NCBI RefSeq assembly: GCF_027568395.1
Contig: NZ_JANKZL010000009.1
Location: 62,001 to 126,000 of the forward strand
DNA: 64,000 nucleotides
Reading direction: 5' to 3'
Source of the DNA: Aminobacter sp. HY435
Lineage (GTDB): Bacteria > Pseudomonadota > Alphaproteobacteria > Rhizobiales > Rhizobiaceae
Numbering within the stretch: the stretch's first letter is position 1; every line of letters begins with the position of its first letter. The notes below the pieces were generated by a model. The model saw nothing but the letters and a program-made list of their open reading frames with translations. It was not told where the DNA came from and ran no database searches. The position numbers were made by a program, and so were the translations under genes. This document shows positions 57,675 to 64,000 of the stretch, one piece after another.

Positions 57675-58583
57675 CTATCTGGCCGGCGCATAGACGCCGT
57701 CGAGCGACGGCTCGGCATCGCTGACGGCCTTGCCTTTGCCGACCAGGTCTTCCAGATGGGCGAACACCGACAGGCCGGCGGCGCCGTAGAGCCGGGGGTC
57801 GGTGTCGCGGTAGATCGCGCGGACAATGTCGGGGATGGTCCGGTCGCCCAACACGAGGCGTTCCAGGATCGCGCGCTCGCGCATCTTTCGGTGCGTCTTC
57901 AGCCCGCGCACAAATTTCTGCGGCGAAACGACCGGGCCGCCATGGCCCGGGAGGTAGATCCGGTCATCGCGTCCACCCAGGCGGTCGAGCGAAGCCATGT
58001 AGTCGGACATCGCGCCATCGGGCGGCGCGACAATCGAGGTTGACCATGCCATGACATGATCGGCCGAAAACAGGATGCCGGTGCCCTCGAGCGAGAACGC
58101 CGCGTGATTCGCTGCATGCCCGGGCGTCAACAACGCGCTGATTCGCCATCCGTCGCCATCGACGACATCGCCGTCGCCGACGACGAGGTCGGGGACGAAA
58201 TCGGTATCGCTGCTGGCGTCCATCGCCGGGACCTCGCCGAGATGCAGCGGCCTGGCGGATCGATGCGGCCCCTCGGCGACGGTCACAGCACCACTCAGGG
58301 CCTTGAGCCGGGCAGCGAGCGGCGAGTGGTCGCGGTGCGTGTGGCTGACGAAGATATGGCTGACCGGGCGGCCCGCGATCGCCCGCATCAGGGCATCGAG
58401 ATGCGCATCGTCCTCGGGGCCGGGGTCGATCACGGCGAGTGTGTCCTTGCCGATGAGGTAGCTGTTGGTGCCGTGGAAGGTGAACGGGCTCGGATTGTTG
58501 ACGGTCAGGCGCAGGACGCCATCGGCAACCGGGACGGCGAGGCCGTAGGCAGGCTCGAAACGTGTGTCGAAATCCAGGGTCAT
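57675..58583 (-). CDS. MBL-fold metallo-hydrolase, LACTB2-like
   Basis: A 302-residue protein starting MTLDFDTRFEPAYGLAVPVA; the frame is open to 59312 but that stretch is antisense to bioY. Metal sites: SHTHRDHS (H-x-H-x-D-H), TPGHAANHAAF, FSADHVMAW with the bridging Asp, and YLPGHGGPV. The C-terminal helical part (LKTHRKMRERAILERL and LFAHLEDLVGKGKA-like) is the winged-helix tail of LACTB2-type hydrolases. Human LACTB2 is an endoribonuclease; bacterial members may hydrolyse thioesters or RNA, which is not resolvable here. Confidence 0.9.
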   Translation of the reverse strand: MTLDFDTRFEPAYGLAVPVADGVLRLTVNNPSPFTFHGTNSYLIGKDTLAVIDPGPEDDAHLDALMRAIAGRPVSHIFVSHTHRDHSPLAARLKALSGAVTVAEGPHRSARPLHLGEVPAMDASSDTDFVPDLVVGDGDVVDGDGWRISALLTPGHAANHAAFSLEGTGILFSADHVMAWSTSIVAPPDGAMSDYMASLDRLGGRDDRIYLPGHGGPVVSPQKFVRGLKTHRKMRERAILERLVLGDRTIPDIVRAIYRDTDPRLYGAAGLSVFAHLEDLVGKGKAVSDAEPSLDGVYAPAR

Positions 58584-58706
58584 GGCACGCCGATATCTGT
58601 GTGTTGCAAGGCCTGACGGCATTTTCGTTTGCCGCATAGCACGGAAGACAATATAGGGAAAACCATGTCGGGCATGCTCAGGCGTGCGCAACTCAAGGGG
58701 ATTTAC

Positions 58707-59303
58707 ATGGCAGTTGCATCCACCAGTTCCACCGCGCTCGTCTCCGCGGCGCTTCCTGAAAAGGGTGCGACGCGCCTTGCGACCCAGCTCTTGCTGGCTG
58801 TTGCGGGTTCGCTGCTTCTCGTCGCTTCGGCGAAGACCAAGGTCGTGTTCGGCCCGGTCGACATGTCGCTGCAGACGCTGGCCGTTCTCGGCATCGGCGC
58901 AGCCTACGGCCTGCGCCTCGGCCTGGCGACGATCATGCTCTACATGGCGCAGGGCGCCATGGGCTATCCGGTGTTCCAGAGCACGCCGGAAAAGGGCATC
59001 GGAATTGCCTACATGCTCGACTCGACCGGCGGGTATCTCGCCGGCTTCGTCGCCATGGTGGCGATTGTCGGCTGGGCCGTCGACCGCGGCTGGGGCCGCA
59101 GCATCGTCAAGATGCTGGCCGTCATGCTGGTCGCCGAGGTCGTCATGATGGCGATGGGCTTCTCGTGGCTGTCTCTGCTGATCGGCGCGGAAAAGTCGTG
59201 GCAGTTCGGCGTCGTGCCGTTCATCGTGCCCGACCTGGTCAAGGTGGCAATCGCTGCCGCAGCGGTTCCGGCAATCTGGGCGCTTCTGCCCAAGAAGGCC
59301 TGA
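58707..59303 (+). CDS. bioY: Biotin transporter BioY
   Basis: A 198-residue membrane protein with six helices, an S component of ECF transporters. ATG 58707 is chosen for AAGGGG seven bases upstream; two earlier ATGs (58665, 58674) have none. Family motifs: VVFGPVDMSLQTLAVLGIGAAYGLRLG after helix 1, YMAQGAMGYPVF, TGGYLAGFVAMV. No bioM/bioN energising genes are nearby, so it acts alone or with a shared ECF module. No BioR-type palindrome was found upstream. Confidence 0.95.
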   Translation: MAVASTSSTALVSAALPEKGATRLATQLLLAVAGSLLLVASAKTKVVFGPVDMSLQTLAVLGIGAAYGLRLGLATIMLYMAQGAMGYPVFQSTPEKGIGIAYMLDSTGGYLAGFVAMVAIVGWAVDRGWGRSIVKMLAVMLVAEVVMMAMGFSWLSLLIGAEKSWQFGVVPFIVPDLVKVAIAAAAVPAIWALLPKKA

Positions 59304-59332
59304 TCGCCTCAACAGGGCAATGGATTTGCATG

Positions 59333-59363
59333 CGCCCCGGCCTTAGAAAGGCCGGGGCGTTTT
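59333..59363 (+). terminator. Intrinsic terminator of bioY
   Basis: A 12-bp perfect stem CGCCCCGGCCTT / AAGGCCGGGGCG (59333-59344, 59348-59359) with an AGA loop, followed by TTTT. Confidence 0.92.
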
Positions 59364-59386
59364 GCATTTGAAGAGCAAGTGAATTC

Positions 59387-60394
59387 ATGACCGTTCTCGT
59401 TACCGGCACGGCCGGCTTCATCGGATTCCACGTCGCCAGGCGACTGCTCGCCGACGGCTATGAAGTGGTCGGCTTCGACAGCGTCACCGACTACTACGAC
59501 ACCACGCTCAAGCGCGCGCGGCTGGAGATGCTTGCCGAGCATAAGGATTTCCGCTTCGTCCAGGCCGACCTTGCCGATGCTGCGGCGGTGAAAGCCGCCT
59601 TCGAATGCCGTCCGGAGATCGTCGTTCATCTCGCCGCGCAGGCCGGCGTGCGCTACTCGCTCGACCATCCGCAGGCCTATATCGACGCCAATGTCACCGG
59701 CTTCCTGAATATTCTCGAAAGCTGCCGCGCCAACCTGCCGAAGCATCTGATCTACGCCTCGTCGAGCTCGGTCTACGGCGGCAACAAGAAGCAGCCCTAT
59801 TCGCCCCGCGACGGCGCCGACCACCCGGTCAGCCTCTATGCCGCGACCAAGAAAGCCAACGAGCTGATGGCGCATACCTACAGCCATCTGTTTGGCGTGC
59901 CCGCTACCGGCTTGCGCTTCTTCACCGTCTACGGGCCGTGGGGCAGGCCCGACATGGCCTACTACAAGTTCACTCGCGCCATCTTCGCCGGCGATACCAT
60001 CGACATCTACAACAACGGCGATATGTACCGTGACTTCACCTATGTCGACGACATCGTCGAAGGCATCATGCGCTTGCTCGACCTGCCGCCGCAGTCCAAT
60101 CCCGACTACGACATCACAGCCGGCGGCGCGTCCGGAAGCTGGGCGCCACACCGGGTGATGAATATCGGCAACCGGCGCAAGGAGCATCTGCTGGAGATGA
60201 TCCGCATTCTCGAGCGCGCGACCGGACGAGAGGCGGTCAAGAACTTCATGCCGTTGCAGGCAGGCGATGTGCTCAGCACCTGGGCCGACGTCACTGACCT
60301 CGAAGCGTTGATCGGCGAGCTTCCGCACACGCCGATTGAAGATGGCCTGGTTCGTTTCGTCGACTGGTACGGACGCTATTACCGCGTCCAATGA
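59387..60394 (+). CDS. NAD-dependent epimerase, UDP-glucuronate 4-epimerase-like
   Basis: A 335-residue short-chain dehydrogenase/epimerase. The NAD loop is TGTAGFIGFHVARRLLADGY; the catalytic triad is Ser in YASSSSVYG and Tyr/Lys in YAATKKANE. Further family marks: DSVTDYYDTTLKRARLEML (the hallmark of the UDP-glucuronate epimerase branch, YYD..LK..RL..L), HLAAQAGVRYSLDHP, GLRFFTVYGPWGRPDMA and DFTYVDDIVEGI. It makes UDP-galacturonate for capsule or lipopolysaccharide. The specificity is inferred from branch motifs. A bioY terminator separates it from upstream. Confidence 0.9.
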   Translation: MTVLVTGTAGFIGFHVARRLLADGYEVVGFDSVTDYYDTTLKRARLEMLAEHKDFRFVQADLADAAAVKAAFECRPEIVVHLAAQAGVRYSLDHPQAYIDANVTGFLNILESCRANLPKHLIYASSSSVYGGNKKQPYSPRDGADHPVSLYAATKKANELMAHTYSHLFGVPATGLRFFTVYGPWGRPDMAYYKFTRAIFAGDTIDIYNNGDMYRDFTYVDDIVEGIMRLLDLPPQSNPDYDITAGGASGSWAPHRVMNIGNRRKEHLLEMIRILERATGREAVKNFMPLQAGDVLSTWADVTDLEALIGELPHTPIEDGLVRFVDWYGRYYRVQ

Positions 60395-60453
60395 TCGCGC
60401 CGGCCTGCGCCGCGCATCCTTTCGGATGCACGGTATCGAAGGCCACATCAAGT

Positions 60454-61920
60454 TCAGGCATACTGTCCGCCGCTGCTTGCGGAGCCAGCGGCTGACCCCG
60501 GAAAGAATGCCGCGCCACCGCTGGTCGTGACGGCTGCGTTTCCGATTACGGAGTACCTGGCACCCGTCACTGTAGCTCCTGCTACGTTGTAGGACACTCC
60601 CGCAACGCGGATCATTGCAAGATCGCTCGCTCCGGCAAAGCAGGTGAACGCCAGCGTTCCCGTCAGGGTGACAGTCGGTGTCACGCCGGTGACAAGCTGC
60701 AGTCCGGCTTGTTGCCCGATATAGTAGTGGAATGAACCCGCGGAACTGATGGAATAGTTTCCATCGACCCATATCTTGGCGCCGGAGTTTGCCCCCTGAA
60801 TGTGCGCAAAGCCGGTCGAGTTGAAGACGAGGTTGCGCAAGTAGAGAGCACCAACGCCGTTGTGGACGATGGTCTGCTGCGAGCTGGTGTGTTTGAAACC
60901 TCGAACCTTCAGCGCGGCCGGCAACACCGCGTTGGTGATTGAGACCAGCACTCCCGCCGTAACCTCGACATTCGCAGGGGTGGTCTCATCTCCGACAAGC
61001 AGTATCTCGCCAGCTCCGGTCCATCCCTTGCTAACCGTCAGGCCCGCGCCGTAAGACCCGGCCCCAACCTGGATCGTGACGGTATGGCCGGCGACATCAA
61101 GCGTACTCACAATAACGTCGTAGGCTTTCTGGATGGTCAGGAGCGCGCCGCCGGCCGTGTTCGCCAGGCCATTGTTGGAATCCGAACCATTGGCCCGAAC
61201 ATAGTAGGTCCGATTGGCGGTGAGCATTTCTCGAACATGCCGTTTGGCAACGGCCTGGTTCTGGTCGGTCAAGGAAAGACCTGCCGGCAAAAGCACGCGT
61301 CCATCGACGCTGTTCACCTTGAGCGCCTCGGTCCAGGCAGTGCCGTCGGGTGAAACCTTGACATGCCAGTCGTCGTCGCCAGCGAGCCCGAATTCGGCGC
61401 GGCCGGAGTAGGTGGTTTGAAACAGCAGAGTGGCGTTTTCGCCGCTCGTTGCCTTGTTGATCTTGACCTGTTGGCCCGCGCCCTGGTTGTCGAACAGCAC
61501 AGCCTGGCTCTTCACGGACAACCGGTTCGTCGCATCGGCAGTGGTGTTGATACCGACCATTGCTGCCGGGTTGATGCCAAGCGATACGGCATCCAGCCAG
61601 TTGGAGCCGTCATGGACGTAGATGCGCTGTTCATCTGCGACCCAGGCGAGCCAGCCCCTGAGCGGAATGTAGAACGTCCAAGTTCCATCTTGCCAAACTG
61701 CAATCTGGCCGCTCTTGCCGGCCCAGGCGCCTGTTGCCGCTGCAGCGACAATGTATCGGTCGCCCGCGGCGGGAGTTGCAGGTGGTGCCACGAGATGCCG
61801 GTCGAGTGCGGAAAGCTGAACCACGGCGTCCAGCGCTAGCAGCGCTTCATTGTGGGTGACGTGCTTTTGTGCCTGCGAGGGCATGATGAATGGCAATTTC
61901 AGATTGGTCGTTTGTTCCAA
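60454..61920 (-). CDS. DUF2793 protein with C-terminal beta-helix, phage/GTA spike-like
   Basis: A 488-residue protein. The N-terminal 105 residues are the DUF2793 module (NLKLPFIMPSQAQKHVTHNEAL, GDRYIVAAAATGAWAG, QIAVWQDGTWTFYIP). A Gly- and Asn-rich middle (residues about 115-235) resembles tail-fibre shafts. From about 240 (TYYVRANGSDSNNGL, LLTIQKAYDVI) it reads like a right-handed beta-helix of pectate-lyase or tail-spike type, with repeated short beta segments to the end. No signal peptide or anchor. No capsid, portal, terminase or tail genes are near. It is convergent to the epimerase gene and divergent from cysD. Carbohydrate binding at the cell surface is inferred. Confidence 0.85.
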   Translation of the reverse strand: MEQTTNLKLPFIMPSQAQKHVTHNEALLALDAVVQLSALDRHLVAPPATPAAGDRYIVAAAATGAWAGKSGQIAVWQDGTWTFYIPLRGWLAWVADEQRIYVHDGSNWLDAVSLGINPAAMVGINTTADATNRLSVKSQAVLFDNQGAGQQVKINKATSGENATLLFQTTYSGRAEFGLAGDDDWHVKVSPDGTAWTEALKVNSVDGRVLLPAGLSLTDQNQAVAKRHVREMLTANRTYYVRANGSDSNNGLANTAGGALLTIQKAYDVIVSTLDVAGHTVTIQVGAGSYGAGLTVSKGWTGAGEILLVGDETTPANVEVTAGVLVSITNAVLPAALKVRGFKHTSSQQTIVHNGVGALYLRNLVFNSTGFAHIQGANSGAKIWVDGNYSISSAGSFHYYIGQQAGLQLVTGVTPTVTLTGTLAFTCFAGASDLAMIRVAGVSYNVAGATVTGARYSVIGNAAVTTSGGAAFFPGSAAGSASSGGQYA

Positions 61921-62256
61921 GGCCAGCTCCTGTCATTGGCTTTGGCACAAGGATAAGGTCGTTCCAAAGGGCGTGGAAAAGCGGCGATTTCTATCCACGC
62001 TGGGCTTCGATCAAGCCGCACAGCAGGAAACATGCGGTGCGTATCCATCTGTGTTCAGGCGGCAAAGGTGCCAGCCCTCGCGAGGCGTGCTGAAATCACA
62101 TTCCAGCAGATGCGCCGTGGCGGCAAAAACTGCCTTGCCTCGCGCCGCATTTTGGGCTGGTCCTGCTTGATGCCCCCTTGGATTGCAGGGATACTCAGGC
62201 AACAGGTTGTTTCGGCTCCGACGCCACGGCCAGCAGCAATTTCCAAAGGCTTTTCA
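61921..62256. other. Intergenic region between the DUF2793 gene and cysD
   Basis: About 336 bases. It must hold divergent promoters for the spike-like gene and for cysDN. An open frame runs into cysD from 62032, but it carries no CysD sequence and the family start is at 62257. No riboswitch-like fold, tRNA or palindrome was recognised by eye. Confidence 0.5.
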
Positions 62257-63162
62257 ATGCTTGCCAGACTGACCCACTTGGACCGTCTCGAGGCGGAGGC
62301 GATCCACATCTTTCGTGAGGTCGCGGCCACCTTCACCAAGCCCGTCATGCTCTATTCCGTGGGAAAGGATTCCTCGGTTCTGCTGCATCTGGCGATGAAG
62401 GCGTTCTATCCGGCCAAGCCGCCTTTTCCGTTCCTGCATGTCGACACGACCTGGAAGTTCCGCGAGATGATCGAGTTCCGTGACCAGATGGCGCGCGAGC
62501 TCGGCTTCGATCTGCTGGTCCACGTCAATCCGGATGGCGTGCGCGACAACATCAATCCGTTTGACCATGGCTCGAACACACATACCCACGTCATGAAGAC
62601 CGTTGGGTTGCGCCAGGCGCTCGACAAATATGGCTTTGACGCAGCCTTCGGCGGCGCACGCCGCGATGAGGAGAAGTCGCGCGCCAAGGAACGCATCTTC
62701 TCGTTCCGCAATGCCCAGCACGCCTGGGATCCCAAGAACCAGCGGCCCGAAATGTGGAAGATCTTCAACACCCGCGTGTCGGCCGGTGAATCGATCCGCG
62801 TCTTCCCGCTGTCCAATTGGACCGAACTCGATATCTGGCAGTACATCTTGCAGGAAGAAATCCCCATCGTTCCGCTCTATTTCGCCAAGCACCGGCCGGT
62901 GGTCGAGCGCGACGGCATGCTGATCCTGCGCGACGACGACCGCATGAAACTCAATCCGGGCGAGGTGGTGGAAAACAAGCTTGTGCGCTTCCGCACGCTT
63001 GGCTGCTACCCGCTGACCGGCGCCATCGAATCCGACGCCGACAGCCTCGAAGGCATCGTCAGCGAGATGCTGACCGCCCGCACCTCGGAGCGGCAAGGGC
63101 GCCTGATCGACCGCGACGAAGCTGGCTCGATGGAAAAGAAGAAGCGCGAAGGGTACTTTTGA
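62257..63162 (+). CDS. cysD: Sulfate adenylyltransferase subunit 2
   Basis: A 301-residue protein starting [22 protein letters not shown], matching the usual CysD length. The PP-loop [14 protein letters not shown] near residue 32 binds ATP; also [36 protein letters not shown], and the C-terminal [16 protein letters not shown] and [11 protein letters not shown]. It forms adenosine 5'-phosphosulfate together with CysN, whose gene starts two bases after the stop codon. In rhizobia the pair also serves Nod-factor sulfation (NodP/NodQ copies); this copy lies with no nod genes. Confidence 0.96.
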   Translation: MLARLTHLDRLEAEAIHIFREVAATFTKPVMLYSVGKDSSVLLHLAMKAFYPAKPPFPFLHVDTTWKFREMIEFRDQMARELGFDLLVHVNPDGVRDNINPFDHGSNTHTHVMKTVGLRQALDKYGFDAAFGGARRDEEKSRAKERIFSFRNAQHAWDPKNQRPEMWKIFNTRVSAGESIRVFPLSNWTELDIWQYILQEEIPIVPLYFAKHRPVVERDGMLILRDDDRMKLNPGEVVENKLVRFRTLGCYPLTGAIESDADSLEGIVSEMLTARTSERQGRLIDRDEAGSMEKKKREGYF

Positions 63163-63164
63163 GA

Positions 63165-64000
63165 ATGCGCCACGCCATGGCCACCAACATCGAGGCCGCT
63201 GCAAGCGTCCGTGACTACCTCGCCGCGCAGGAGCAGAAGTCTCTCCTGCGCTTCCTGACCTGCGGCTCGGTGGATGACGGCAAGTCGACGCTGATCGGGC
63301 GCCTGCTGTCCGACACAAAGCAGATATTCGAAGACCAGCTGGCGGCGCTCGAGCGCGACTCGCGCAAGCATGGCACGACGGGTGAGGACGTCGATTTCGC
63401 GCTTCTGGTCGATGGGCTGGAGGCCGAGCGCGAGCAGGGCATCACCATCGACGTCGCCTATCGCTTCTTTGCCACGCCGAAGCGCAAGTTCATCGTCGCC
63501 GATACGCCCGGCCACGAACAATATACCCGCAACATGGCGACGGGCGCTTCGACGGCCGACCTTGCCATCGTTCTCGTCGATGCCCGACAGGGCGTGCTGC
63601 GCCAGACGCGCCGCCACTCGATCATCGCCTCGCTGCTGGGCATCCGCAACATCGTCGTCGCCATAAACAAGATCGACCTGGTTGGCTTCGACGAGGCCGT
63701 GTTTGACCGCATCGCCGCGGACTATGCGGCGTTTGCGGCGAGCCTTGGCTTCGAGTCGATCGTGCCGATCCCGATGTCGGCCCGCTATGGTGACAATGTC
63801 ACGCGGCGCACGGAAAAGATGGCCTGGTATTCGGGGCCGACGCTGATCGAACATCTTGAAAATGTGGTGGTCGAGGAAGACGCGGCGGAACGTCCGTTCC
63901 GCTTCCCGGTGCAATATGTGAATCGGCCCAATCTCGATTTCCGCGGCTTCGCCGGAACGATCGCCTCGGGCTCGATCTCGCAAGGCGACGAGATCGTCGT
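63165..64000 (+). CDS. cysN: Sulfate adenylyltransferase subunit 1 (GTPase), 3'-truncated by the window
   Basis: The frame begins at ATG 63165 ([12 protein letters not shown]; an ATG at 63177 is the alternative) and is open to the window end, 278 codons. It is an EF-Tu-like GTPase that drives APS formation with CysD. G1 is [16 protein letters not shown]; the switch region [16 protein letters not shown]3 [17 protein letters not shown] and G4 NKIDL are present, followed by the start of the beta-barrel domain ([19 protein letters not shown]). Whether a C-terminal APS kinase (CysC) domain is fused, as in many rhizobial CysN/NodQ proteins, lies outside the window. Confidence 0.95.
   Translation, partial: MRHAMATNIEAAASVRDYLAAQEQKSLLRFLTCGSVDDGKSTLIGRLLSDTKQIFEDQLAALERDSRKHGTTGEDVDFALLVDGLEAEREQGITIDVAYRFFATPKRKFIVADTPGHEQYTRNMATGASTADLAIVLVDARQGVLRQTRRHSIIASLLGIRNIVVAINKIDLVGFDEAVFDRIAADYAAFAASLGFESIVPIPMSARYGDNVTRRTEKMAWYSGPTLIEHLENVVVEEDAAERPFRFPVQYVNRPNLDFRGFAGTIASGSISQGDEIV

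Noticed and set aside
58584-58706. Possible BioR operator upstream of bioY
   Set aside because: The stretch around AATATAGGG does not give the TTATxxATAA palindrome expected for BioR.
60413-60432. Small hairpin GCATCC-TTTC-GGATGC between the epimerase and the spike-like gene
   Set aside because: A short six-base stem without a T-run; too weak to call a terminator for either convergent gene.
61921-62256. Possible sulfur- or SAM-responsive riboswitch before cysD
   Set aside because: No recognisable conserved riboswitch core was seen by eye.

Overview
The window is high-GC chromosomal DNA from an alphaproteobacterium of the order Hyphomicrobiales (Rhizobiales), most like Mesorhizobium, Aminobacter and other Phyllobacteriaceae. 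The evidence is the gene content and order: ctaC-ctaD-ctaB-coxF-ctaG-ctaE followed by DUF983 and SURF1, then ispH-thrB-rnhA; HDAC-like-xseB and dxs-tlyA-rlmD; thrC next to an M16 peptidase; and a ccrM, mutY, DUF721, DsbA, smc, ppdK neighbourhood. A CcrM GANTC methylase and IalB point the same way. No rRNA genes, insertion sequences, CRISPR arrays or integrases were seen. The only RNA gene is tRNA-Gln(TTG).

Layout. 1-1747: the end of a RibB-type riboflavin gene and a membrane protein. 1796-5089: two tandem paralogous MFS exporters divergent from a TetR regulator, with four near-palindromic operator copies between them. 5208-11910: a housekeeping run (HDAC-family hydrolase, xseB, DUF2277, pirin, dxs, tlyA, 23S rRNA m5U methyltransferase). 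11935-14077: sirtuin and tldD on the minus strand. 14207-16142: a two-gene accessory module, a subtilase without signal peptide plus a 93-residue partner. 16168-24041: ialB and the aa3-type cytochrome c oxidase structural and assembly cluster, with an L,D-transpeptidase gene inserted behind a strong terminator. 24135-28763: ispH-thrB-rnhA, a peroxiredoxin, a DsbD N-domain protein and YqgE. 34961-28754 (minus): a compact thrC, M16 peptidase, GNAT, 7TM-PAS-GGDEF-EAL operon. 35090-44600: lipoprotein, HAD phosphatase, ccrM, second HAD, mutY, DUF721, DsbA-like lipoprotein and smc. 44674-50528: GT25 glycosyltransferase and a TetR-controlled RND efflux pair whose operator lies inside the promoter. 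50662-59303: tRNA-Gln, VOC protein, ppdK, an acidic protein, an AlkK-like acyl-CoA ligase, a nested palindromic repeat, DUF1499, an MBL hydrolase and BioY. 59387-64000: UDP-glucuronate 4-epimerase, an isolated phage-tail-like DUF2793/beta-helix protein, and cysD with the start of cysN (sulfate activation).

Most of the window is core metabolism and cell maintenance: respiration, isoprenoids, threonine, cell-cycle methylation, chromosome condensation and sulfur assimilation. The accessory parts most worth a second look are the subtilase module (14207-16142), the two efflux loci with readable operators (4361-4453 and 46187-46215), and the lone spike-like gene (60454-61920). Functional calls rest on recognised motifs and gene order read by eye. 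No database search was run.
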